The notes beneath the pieces are model-generated. The model searched no databases. It was not told where the DNA came from and worked only from the letters and a program-made list of their open reading frames with translations. Position numbers and translations under genes: made by a program. From contig CAZVDF010000032.1 of NCBI GenBank assembly GCA_964626055.1, positions 1 through 37,620 on the forward strand: DNA of 37,620 nucleotides. Direction: 5' to 3'. Origin of the DNA: JAFGSG01 sp964626055 (GTDB lineage: Bacteria > Spirochaetota > UBA4802 > JAFGDQ01). Shown here one piece after another: positions 1-7,529 of the stretch; position 1 is the first letter of the stretch, and each line of letters begins with the position of its first letter.

Positions 1-90
1 TACATATTCTCTTTTTTATTCACCTTTCCCAACATTTCGGAATGAGCCAATATTTTAAATAGACTTCTCCAGTCGTATTACAGGCGAGCA

Positions 91-1326
91 CTAATACAAA
101 TACAGGGGATGCGAATCCGGGTTTTTCCCGAAGAATGTGACGTCGTCCACGATCTTTATTTTTTCCCCGCGGAGGAGCGTATACAGAGTACGCTCGATGC
201 CTATGCCTCCGCCGAACGTATCGGGAAATAGAGGCTTGCCTTTTGAGTTCTTCATCGATGCAAAGTGCAGGAACGGGCCGTAGCCTCCAAGCTTATCTAT
301 ATTATTTATATTGCCTTCGGAAATTACAGGCCTTGCGGGCAGAATATTGTTATCCAGTATTCTTTCGACTATCGGCTCGTACAGCCATTCCCGGATCGCG
401 CCGGACAATATTTCTTTTGCGGAAGTATGCTTCCCGGTTCTGGCATCGATACTCTTTGCGATCAGGTCGTAGTTGAAAATATTGGGAGATTTGATCTTTG
501 ACCTGTCGATCTTTGTGCCGTCGGCAAATAAATACGGATAGACTAAATCGTAATTTTCCCTTAGAAGACCTGTGATCCAGAAAAACTGGGAATCGGTGCT
601 TTCTCCGGCTTTTTCCTCATGGCTTTTAAGGCCGTATTTTTCAACCAGGTCGTCCCTGTGAAAGCTCGGGAAAGGCACTCTGGGTACTTTCAAAATAACG
701 CCCAGATCTTTTAAATTCCCTGAGTTGATTTTATTGATCTCTTCACATGCGAAGACGATCATTCTTTCAAAGAAGTTTTTTATTTTAAGCATATCGTCAT
801 TAAGGATGTCGATGACCATTTGCTGTTTATCGAAGTATTCGTCAAGGGTGATATTTCTATTGCGCTTCAGCTCAATATCCATCTGGGAAAAATCCGCCAG
901 GTACTTGCCGCGCTGTGCGCCTGTCGGGCTTTCTATCTCAAGCCGGATATTCGGCGAGTCCACGAATATGCCTTTAATGCGCGGGTTCGAGCACGCAAGG
1001 AATTTGCTGTATATCATACTGTGAGTTGTAAGATAAGTGTGACCTTTATAATCGATCGAGGGCGTATGCTCGATATCGTGGGCAAGCGGGTCCGTGATAA
1101 TGCTAAGCATTACTTTCTCAAGGTTGAAAAGGCCTTCCTTTACAAGGAACTGGTTCATGGAATTTACGAAAGTCGTGCGAATCGCCATTACGTTGTAAAG
1201 GTCATCCGACAGCCATTTGCCCGAATAATTTTCCGTTATAAAATCCTCGAGCGTTGTTCCGCTTTCATTAACCGCGGACTGGAACCTGTAAAGACTTTCA
1301 GCGATTATTTTTATTTTATCTTCCAT
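91..1326 (-). CDS. Asparagine synthetase A-like protein (class II aminoacyl-tRNA synthetase paralogue)
   Basis: 411 aa. The protein has the class II synthetase catalytic core but no anticodon-binding domain. Visible motifs are SIITDPL (75-81), THSMIYSK (101-108), motif 2 around SPNIRLE (R128, E130), DFSQMDIE (145-152) and motif 3 GGGIGIER (372-379). The run ITDPL / L-THSMI / SPNIRLE / F-Q-D-E resembles the archaeal AspRS/AsnRS-derived asparagine synthetase (AS-AR type), which makes Asn from Asp, ATP and ammonia. It is about 100 aa longer than my recollection of archaeal AS-AR. I chose the start at 1326 because AAGGATC lies about 10 nt upstream; an in-frame extension to 1416 would begin inside a repeat element. 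It is divergent from gatA-aspS, which supports a role in asparagine supply. Biochemical activity is inferred; a synthetase paralogue with another amidation or adenylation role is possible. Confidence 0.75.
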   Translation of the reverse strand: MEDKIKIIAESLYRFQSAVNESGTTLEDFITENYSGKWLSDDLYNVMAIRTTFVNSMNQFLVKEGLFNLEKVMLSIITDPLAHDIEHTPSIDYKGHTYLTTHSMIYSKFLACSNPRIKGIFVDSPNIRLEIESPTGAQRGKYLADFSQMDIELKRNRNITLDEYFDKQQMVIDILNDDMLKIKNFFERMIVFACEEINKINSGNLKDLGVILKVPRVPFPSFHRDDLVEKYGLKSHEEKAGESTDSQFFWITGLLRENYDLVYPYLFADGTKIDRSKIKSPNIFNYDLIAKSIDARTGKHTSAKEILSGAIREWLYEPIVERILDNNILPARPVISEGNINNIDKLGGYGPFLHFASMKNSKGKPLFPDTFGGGIGIERTLYTLLRGEKIKIVDDVTFFGKNPDSHPLYLY

Positions 1327-1366
1327 AAATATATTAGATCCTTTGTTTATATAATATAAAACTAAC

Positions 1367-1479
1367 TTACTCATCTTGACTGATTTTTTTATAAACATTT
1401 GCGATAGAATGATCATAATCTGATCATTCTATCGATAGTATTAAGAAATAGTGTAATAAAAGTCAGTCAACTTGAGTAA
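1367..1479. repeat. TTACTCA miniature inverted-repeat element, full copy
   Basis: 113-bp element with inverted ends TTACTCATCTTGACTGA (1367-1383) and TCAGTCAACTTGAGTAA (1463-1479). A second, perfect 14-bp inverted repeat sits in the middle (1402-1415 and 1421-1434, CGATAGAATGATCA / TGATCATTCTATCG). There is no coding capacity. Related copies lie at 12109, 15343, 36124 and 37558. It occupies the divergent spacer between the asparagine synthetase-like gene and gatA-aspS. Confidence 0.85.
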
Positions 1480-1625
1480 CTTAGATAATATAGAGTCAGG
1501 AAAAACGCAACAATATATTGATTTCAACAGTCTATTATGCAAAAATTTTTTGTAAAAACGGGATTTTATCAGTATATAAATTTACAATCCTGTAATAATT
1601 TTTACTTATTTTGCGTTGAACATTA

Positions 1626-1653
1626 TTGACTGCTTTAAGGAAAATGCTAAAAT
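1626..1653 (+). promoter_or_regulatory. Sigma-70-type promoter for gatA-aspS
   Basis: TTGACT (1626-1631), a 16-nt spacer, then TAAAAT (1648-1653). The start codon is 41 nt further downstream. Both hexamers match the housekeeping consensus at five of six positions. The rest of 1480-1694 is AT-rich and shows no gene. Confidence 0.55.
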
Positions 1654-1694
1654 TGAATAAAATATATCCCGTTTTGAAAACGAACTATATCTAG

Positions 1695-4574
1695 ATGAAA
1701 GATATTACTCAAAATAATTCCAGGGAGATACTCAGCCTTATTGCCGACAGAGAAATCTCGTGTGAAGAGCTTATGAAAGCTTGCCTTGAACAGATCGCCG
1801 GGTACGATCCGGTTCTCGAAGCGTTCATTTCCCTATACGATGAAGCTTTGCTTCTGGAGCAGGCGAGGGCAAGCGACGGAAGACGCAGCCGGAACTCTCA
1901 GCTTAGTCCTGTTGACGGAATCCCGGTCGCGGTGAAGGATAACTTGCATTCAATGGGGATCCCTACCACATGCGCCTCAAAAATACTTGAGAGCTATAAC
2001 CCGCCGTTTGACGCGACGGCGGTCAGCCGGATTAAGGAAGCCGGCGGCATAATTATTGGCAAGACGAACATGGACGAATTCGCCATGGGATCGACGTGCG
2101 AGACATCAAGTTTCAATCGGACGCGGAATCCGTGGGACATACACCGCGTGCCGGGCGGCTCCTCGGGCGGCTCAGCGGTTGCGGTCGCGTCCGGCATGGT
2201 GCCGTTCGCTCTCGGCAGCGATACCGGCGGATCCATAAGGCAGCCGGCGGCGTTCTGCGGTATAGCAGGGCTTAAGCCGACGTACGGGCTTGTATCTCGC
2301 TACGGACTTGTCGCTTACGCTTCGTCGCTTGACCAGATAGGCCCTATGTCCCGCGACGTGTACGGGAATGCCTTGCTTCTTAATATTATAAGCGGGCATG
2401 ACGCAAAAGACTCAACTTCGCTCGAGACTGCAAAAACGGACTATACGGCCGGTCTTGACGGGAGCATAAAGGGCGTGCGCATTGCCGTAGTAAGGGAGCT
2501 TGGCGAGGGGGTTTCACGTCCTGTCCAGGAACGGTTTGCCGGGGCAATCAAAACGTTCACCGAACTGGGAGCGGTCGTGAGCGAGGTTTCGTTATCCTGC
2601 ATAAAATATGTAATATCGACCTATTATTTTATTGCGACTGCCGAAGCATGTTCGAACCTTTCGCGCTATGACGGAGTAAAGTACGGATTCCGCAGCGGCA
2701 AGCAGAGCGATTACCAGGAAATGCTTTTTACCACGCGCTCATACGGGCTCGGCAGGGAAGTTAAAAAGCGCATTCTTCTCGGCAACTTCGTGCTTTCGTC
2801 GGGATATTACGACGAATATTACAGGAAGGCGCAGAAGGTCCGGACTCTAATAAGGGAAGATCTGAGGAAAGTTTTCGATTCCGCTGATATTATCGCGATG
2901 CCGACTGCGCCCGATATTGCATTCCCGCACGGGGAGAGCCAGCGCGACCCGATGAAGATGTACCTTTCAGACATTACGACTGTTATACCGAATCTGGCAG
3001 GGCTGCCGGCCATATCCGTGCCGTGCGGGCTTGCATCAGGAATGCCGGCCGGGCTCCAGCTTATCGGCAGGCCTCTTGAAGAGCGCGTCCTGCTTAGAAC
3101 TGCGGCGGTATTCGAGGACAGGCAGGGAAGAATATCTCCCTACCTGGGGAAAATACTTGAGTCGCATTCCGGTGGCAATAACTTCAAAGCAAAGGACGCA
3201 AAAAGCGCCGAAGAAATCGTTCACGTTTATTCAAAAGAGAATATTACGAGGATCTCGTACGAATATAATAAACGAAAAAAAACCGACAAAAAGCGCGTTT
3301 ACTGCAATGAACTTCAGAAGATGATCGGAAAGAATGTTGTGCTCGCGGGCTGGGTACATAGAAAGAGAAGTCTTGGCGGGATAGAGTTTTACGATCTTCG
3401 CGACAATACGGGATTTACCCAGCTTGTAATAGAAGGAGAGAATCCGGTTGAGCGTTTAACGGTTGAAAGCGTTGTCGAAGTGACTGGAAGGGTTACAAAA
3501 GAGGACAGGAGCCCTTACGGGAACATTGAAATAAAAGTTAAAAGCATAATTGTTTTAAGCCATGCTGAAAGCAGCCTTCCGGTAAGTATAAACATCCCCG
3601 CGGATAATGTGAATCTTTCCACTATCCTGGACAACAGGCCTATATCCGTACGCAATCCGAACATATTGTTCACTTTTAAAGTTCAGTCGGAGATAGTGAG
3701 GCTGTTCGCCGAATTTTTACGCGTTCAGAAATTTACAGAGATAAAAAGCCCCAAGATAATATCATCCGGCACGGAGGGCGGAACTAATATTTTTGAAGTT
3801 AAGTATTTCGACCGTGTCGCATATCTTGCGCAGTCCCCTCAGTTCTACAAGCAGATTATGGTCGGCAGCGGGCTTGAAAGGGTTTTCGAGATAGGGCCCG
3901 TTTTCAGGGCCGAGCATCACGATACCATCAGGCATTTGAACGAATACATAAGCATGGACTTTGAAATGGGATTCATCCGCGATGAGCAGGATGTAATAAA
4001 TATGCAGGAAAAGCTGATCAAATATATTTTCTCAAATATCAAAAAAAGATTCAGGCACGGGAATATGCCGTTATATCTGAATGTGCCGAAGAATATTCCG
4101 CGCGTTCATTTTCTTGAGGCAATGGACATCGTGCAGTCTATGGGCGTTAAGGATATGGAAGAAGGCGATATTTCGCCCGCAGGGGAAAAGGCTCTTTGCG
4201 AATATTTTGAAAAAAAGAAGGATTCCTCTTTCGTATACATTATCGGTTATCCTGTAAAGAAAAGGCCGATGTACACAATGCCTGACGAGCGTCTCCCGGG
4301 ATATACGAGGAGCTTTGACCTGCTTTACAGGGGGATAGAAATAACGACGGGCGGCCAGCGGATCCACGATTATCATCAGCTGAGGGAGAATATAATCGAA
4401 TTCGGTTTTAATCCCGGTGAATATAAGGATTATCTGTCGATTTTCAAATACGGCATGCCTCCGCACGGCGGGCTCGGCATGGGGCTTGAGAGGCTTACAA
4501 TGAAAATTTGCAATCTTAAAAATATACGCGAGGCCAGTCTGTTCCCGAGGGATATCAACAGGATCTCACCGTAA
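1695..4574 (+). CDS. gatA-aspS: GatA-AspRS fusion: glutamyl/aspartyl-tRNA amidotransferase subunit A joined to archaeal-type aspartyl-tRNA synthetase
   Basis: 959 aa, one uninterrupted frame. Residues 1 to about 490 are GatA, the amidase that releases ammonia from glutamine. The amidase-signature triad is K81, cis-S156 (in GGSSGGS) and S180 (in DTGGSIR), with the family's 75/24-residue spacing. A charged linker of about 45 aa follows (490-534). Residues 535-959 are a full-length AspRS: OB-fold anticodon domain (LAGWVHRKRSLGGI), class II motif 2 (PVFRAEHHDT, RHLNE) and motif 3 (GGLGMGLERL near the end). H555 and P607 occupy the positions that are Trp and Lys in discriminating archaeal AspRS and His and Pro in non-discriminating ones. 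The expected role is to charge tRNA-Asn with Asp and amidate it together with GatCB encoded downstream. No strong ribosome-binding site precedes the start. Domain identities are certain; the coupled function is inferred. Confidence 0.93.
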   Translation: MKDITQNNSREILSLIADREISCEELMKACLEQIAGYDPVLEAFISLYDEALLLEQARASDGRRSRNSQLSPVDGIPVAVKDNLHSMGIPTTCASKILESYNPPFDATAVSRIKEAGGIIIGKTNMDEFAMGSTCETSSFNRTRNPWDIHRVPGGSSGGSAVAVASGMVPFALGSDTGGSIRQPAAFCGIAGLKPTYGLVSRYGLVAYASSLDQIGPMSRDVYGNALLLNIISGHDAKDSTSLETAKTDYTAGLDGSIKGVRIAVVRELGEGVSRPVQERFAGAIKTFTELGAVVSEVSLSCIKYVISTYYFIATAEACSNLSRYDGVKYGFRSGKQSDYQEMLFTTRSYGLGREVKKRILLGNFVLSSGYYDEYYRKAQKVRTLIREDLRKVFDSADIIAMPTAPDIAFPHGESQRDPMKMYLSDITTVIPNLAGLPAISVPCGLASGMPAGLQLIGRPLEERVLLRTAAVFEDRQGRISPYLGKILESHSGGNNFKAKDAKSAEEIVHVYSKENITRISYEYNKRKKTDKKRVYCNELQKMIGKNVVLAGWVHRKRSLGGIEFYDLRDNTGFTQLVIEGENPVERLTVESVVEVTGRVTKEDRSPYGNIEIKVKSIIVLSHAESSLPVSINIPADNVNLSTILDNRPISVRNPNILFTFKVQSEIVRLFAEFLRVQKFTEIKSPKIISSGTEGGTNIFEVKYFDRVAYLAQSPQFYKQIMVGSGLERVFEIGPVFRAEHHDTIRHLNEYISMDFEMGFIRDEQDVINMQEKLIKYIFSNIKKRFRHGNMPLYLNVPKNIPRVHFLEAMDIVQSMGVKDMEEGDISPAGEKALCEYFEKKKDSSFVYIIGYPVKKRPMYTMPDERLPGYTRSFDLLYRGIEITTGGQRIHDYHQLRENIIEFGFNPGEYKDYLSIFKYGMPPHGGLGMGLERLTMKICNLKNIREASLFPRDINRISP

Positions 4575-4575
4575 A

Positions 4576-4714
4576 CCCCCTAACCCCCAAAGGGGGCACC
4601 GGATTGGAAGGTTTGGTAATATTGTTTATCATTTGTCGCAAGATATGTGTAATTTGAAATTAATTATTGAAGTTTAATAGCAAATTATCAGTGCCCCCTC
4701 CGGGGGTTAGGGGG
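4576..4714. repeat. C-rich inverted-repeat element (139 bp)
   Basis: Ends are CCCCCTAACCCCC (4576-4588) and GGGGGTTAGGGGG (4702-4714). Each end also folds on itself (CCCCC-AAA-GGGGG on the left, CCCCCTCCGGGGG on the right). It begins 2 bp after the gatA-aspS stop and fills nearly half of the spacer before gatC-gatB. The remaining spacer (4715-4875) is AT-rich with no recognised site. The same family occurs at 6659, 7352, 11972 and 21773. Confidence 0.85.
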
Positions 4715-4875
4715 CCGAGGGATCAATGGCTAACTATTTTGAGCAGCTTTTTTTACGAATAATTCTTTGATAAAAAATGAAGATAGAAATCAGTTTTTAT
4801 TATTCAAAAGTTATCCGAAGCAAATATAAATTCAGAAATTATTATGAAGTTAAATAAAAAGAAGAATAATGCTAA

Positions 4876-6645
4876 ATGAAACAAAACGTAAAAATCAATA
4901 TTGATAATCTAATAGAGCTTGCTTCTTTTGAAGTAAATCCGGAAGAAAAGCAGCACTTCGAAAGAGAGCTCGAGGACTTTCTCGAATACGCGCGCGTTAT
5001 CGAAAGCGCGCCCTGCGCCGATTTAAAGCCGGCAAGCCACGCTGTGGAAAAGAAAGCCTATATGCGTTCTGATGAAAACAGCGTATGCGGAAAGCTCGAC
5101 ATTCTGCTCGCCAACGGGCCTTCGCTTCAGGGCACAAGCTATCTTGTTCCGCCGCAGGGTAAAGCCGGCGGCGCAGCTCCGGCGGCCGGGAAAGACGGAA
5201 AAGGCGATCATACTGCGGAATACGAAGCCGTGATCGGCCTCGAAGTGCATGCCCAGCTTAAAACGAAAACAAAGCTTTTCTGCGGTTGTTCAACCGAATT
5301 CGGGCGCGAGCCGAATGCCAATACATGCCCCGTTTGCTCGGGGCAGCCGGGTGTTTTGCCTGTGCTGAACAGGGAGGCTGTGATAATGGCGATAATCGCG
5401 GGACTGGCCTCAGGATCGACGATCAATAAACGCTCTGTTTTTGCGCGGAAGAATTATTTTTATCCGGATCTCCCCAAAGCTTACCAGATATCGCAGTTCG
5501 AAGAGCCCGTATGCACCGGCGGATTTATCGAGATCGAAATGAACGGCTATGCCAGAAAAGTAAGGCTTAACCGCATACACATGGAAGAGGACGCGGGTAA
5601 AATGGTGCACGTGGGCGCTCCCGGCATATGGGGATCGAAAGCGAGCGCCGTGGACTTCAACCGCTGCAGTGTTCCTTTGGTCGAGATCGTAAGCGAACCG
5701 GATATTGCCTCGCCCGGGGAGGCGCGCGAGTATGTCGCGATGCTGCGCGCGATGCTTGTCACGCAGGGGATTTGCGACGGCAGCATGGAGGAGGGTAGCC
5801 TGCGGTGCGACGCGAACGTGTCGATAAGGGAGAAGGGAAGCAGTAAGCTAGGCACGAAGGTCGAGATCAAGAATATGAACTCTTTCAAGGCGATCGAACG
5901 GGCGCTCGAATTCGAGATAGCGCGCCTGAAGAAGATGAAAAAAGCAGGCATAAGGATAGCGCAGGAAACAAGGCTATGGGACGAGAGCGGCCAGAAGACC
6001 TATTCTATGAGAAGCAAGGAAGAGTCGCATGATTACAGGTACTTCCCGGACCCGGACCTTCTGCCGCTTGAACTCACCGACGAAATGATATCGGAAGCGC
6101 AGGGCAGGCTCTCGGAAGCGCCTCTGTCGAGAAAGCGGAAATACGTCTCGGAATATTCGTTCACGGAAAGCGAAGCCCGCCTTTTTATGATGAATCCGGC
6201 ATATGCCGCCTTCTTTGAAAGAACGCTGACGTATTATAATAATCCGAGGGGTCTCGCGAACTGGTTTTTTACCGAGCTGTTATCGTTCACAGGAAAAATT
6301 GAAGAACTGCATATAGAGCCGCGGGATGCAGCCGAGCTTTTAAAGAAGATAGAATCAGGGGAAATAAGCGGGAAGATAGCCAAACAGGTATTAAAGAAAG
6401 CCTTTGCATCCGGCAAAGGCCTTTTACAGATTATCAGCGAAGAGAATATAAAGCAGGAAACGGATCCGGGAGTTATAGAAGATATAGTTGATAAGATAAT
6501 AGCTGATAATAAAAATCAGGTAAATGAGTATCGTAACGGTAAGACAAAACTATTCGGATTCTTCGTGGGAGAAACTATGAAAGCTGCGAAGGGGAAGGCA
6601 AATCCCGCGCTCGTTAATGAAATTTTAAAAAAGAAGCTGGGCTAA
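4876..6645 (+). CDS. gatC-gatB: GatC-GatB fusion: Asp/Glu-tRNA amidotransferase subunits C and B
   Basis: 589 aa. Residues 1-94 are GatC, the small clamp subunit (LIELASFEVNPEEK, then LVPPQ). A Gly/Ala-rich linker (95-113) leads into GatB from about 114 (YEAVIGLEVHAQL), the kinase-like subunit that phosphorylates misacylated Asp-tRNA-Asn or Glu-tRNA-Gln and passes it to amidation. The GatB zinc cysteines are present (C136, C138, C151, C154), as are VPLVEIVSEPD and EIKNMNSF. The C-terminal helical plus YqeY-like tRNA-binding tail (about 440-589) is complete. GatA is supplied by the upstream fusion, so the two genes give a complete GatCAB. The linker length would let GatC wrap around GatA as in known complexes (inference). 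The start follows AAGAAG about 12 nt upstream. Confidence 0.93.
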   Translation: MKQNVKINIDNLIELASFEVNPEEKQHFERELEDFLEYARVIESAPCADLKPASHAVEKKAYMRSDENSVCGKLDILLANGPSLQGTSYLVPPQGKAGGAAPAAGKDGKGDHTAEYEAVIGLEVHAQLKTKTKLFCGCSTEFGREPNANTCPVCSGQPGVLPVLNREAVIMAIIAGLASGSTINKRSVFARKNYFYPDLPKAYQISQFEEPVCTGGFIEIEMNGYARKVRLNRIHMEEDAGKMVHVGAPGIWGSKASAVDFNRCSVPLVEIVSEPDIASPGEAREYVAMLRAMLVTQGICDGSMEEGSLRCDANVSIREKGSSKLGTKVEIKNMNSFKAIERALEFEIARLKKMKKAGIRIAQETRLWDESGQKTYSMRSKEESHDYRYFPDPDLLPLELTDEMISEAQGRLSEAPLSRKRKYVSEYSFTESEARLFMMNPAYAAFFERTLTYYNNPRGLANWFFTELLSFTGKIEELHIEPRDAAELLKKIESGEISGKIAKQVLKKAFASGKGLLQIISEENIKQETDPGVIEDIVDKIIADNKNQVNEYRNGKTKLFGFFVGETMKAAKGKANPALVNEILKKKLG

Positions 6646-6658
6646 GTTGCTGCTTAAG

Positions 6659-6736
6659 CCCCCTATCCCCCAAAGGGGGCACTGACTTGGAAGGTTTGGC
6701 AAATGTGTGAACTAACATAGAAGTTTGACAGCAAAA
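6659..6736. repeat. C-rich element, left half
   Basis: The left end CCCCCTATCCCCC (6659-6671) is followed by AAAGGGGG and an interior matching the copy at 4576 (GGAAGGTTTGG, then a GAAGTTT...CAGCAAA stretch). A recognisable right end is missing; an unrelated GGAG/CTCC hairpin follows at about 6760. It lies 14 bp after the gatC-gatB stop, between convergent genes, where its hairpin could help end transcription (inference). Confidence 0.65.
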
Positions 6737-6816
6737 TTTTTAAGGCCTTCTCTGTACCAGGAGGAGGCTCCTCACGGGGTCAGGGAGGCGAAAGAACAGC
6801 GGCGAACTTTTCCATT

Positions 6817-7335
6817 TTATCTTCCCTTAGAAGTCTTTTCTTCCTTTAATACTAAAGATGGCTTTATTGATTCTATCTTTTCCGCAAGGCCGTCCTTGAA
6901 CAATCTGTAAACAAGAACTGCTGAAAAATCATGATTATAATATTCATATGCCGTCTCGCCGTATTGTAAAAATTCCGGAAACTTCCCGGAGAGTTCTTTT
7001 TTGGCATCGTCTAAATTTTTAATATCATTTATATTTTTTATGTTTAATGATCTTAAATGATAGTTCAGGCTGTAATTAACAAGGCTCGCGATTATTTTAT
7101 CGTTCATCACAGCTTTTGCGTTCTTAAGCGCGCTCGCGCGCGAAGCCGCAAGGCCCATGGCGTCTTTGTCCGGCTTTCCCGTTATTATCACCTGGTAATG
7201 ATCCCGGTCAAGAAAGCCTTCCGTAGTGTAATCATTTATAAGCTTGTTGGTATCGTAATACTTAATGGTGCAGCTGGGCGAAGCTAAAAAGATAAGTACC
7301 AATAAAATAGATATTATTGATTTAAGATTTTTCAT
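6817..7335 (-). CDS. Small exported lipoprotein, function unknown
   Basis: 172 aa. The N-terminus is a lipoprotein signal peptide (two Lys, a hydrophobic stretch, then LASPSC with the lipidated Cys at 22); the box is a loose one. The mature part contains an ASALKNAKAVMNDKI-like stretch, reminiscent of LPP20-type outer-membrane lipoproteins, where a conserved Ala-rich helix precedes a small alpha/beta domain; I am not certain of that family. GGAG lies about 9 nt before the start. It is the last gene of a minus-strand run of exported proteins, behind the large TPR protein with a C-rich repeat in between. Confidence 0.65.
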   Translation of the reverse strand: MKNLKSIISILLVLIFLASPSCTIKYYDTNKLINDYTTEGFLDRDHYQVIITGKPDKDAMGLAASRASALKNAKAVMNDKIIASLVNYSLNYHLRSLNIKNINDIKNLDDAKKELSGKFPEFLQYGETAYEYYNHDFSAVLVYRLFKDGLAEKIESIKPSLVLKEEKTSKGR

Positions 7336-7351
7336 TGCTTTAATGCTCCAA

Positions 7352-7511
7352 CCCCCTATCCCCGTGCAGAGCTTCCCCTTGGGACATAGGGGGCACCGCT
7401 TTGGATGGTTTTATGATAATACGTATTGTATTAAATACATTATGTATTATCTAAAAGCACAACTGAAATTGTAAATATTAATTTTTTATGCCCCCTCCGG
7501 GGGTTAGGGGG
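7352..7511. repeat. C-rich inverted-repeat element (160 bp), altered left end
   Basis: Left end CCCCCTATCCCC (7352-7363), right end GGGGGTTAGGGGG (7499-7511). The left hairpin carries about 20 extra bases, placing a second short C-run before the ATAGGGGGCACC part. The interior keeps the family TTTGGATGG. It separates the TPR gene from the small lipoprotein gene, both on the minus strand. Confidence 0.8.
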
Positions 7512-7529
7512 CAGGTAGGAGAAGAGCAT

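Noticed and set aside
820..1359. 179-codon open frame on the plus strand
   Set aside because: It lies opposite the asparagine synthetase-like gene, has no family features and no ribosome-binding site; it is a shadow frame.
1327..1416. N-terminal extension of the asparagine synthetase-like gene to an ATG at 1416
   Set aside because: The extra codons translate the TTACTCA element; the family N-terminus and the ribosome-binding site support 1326.
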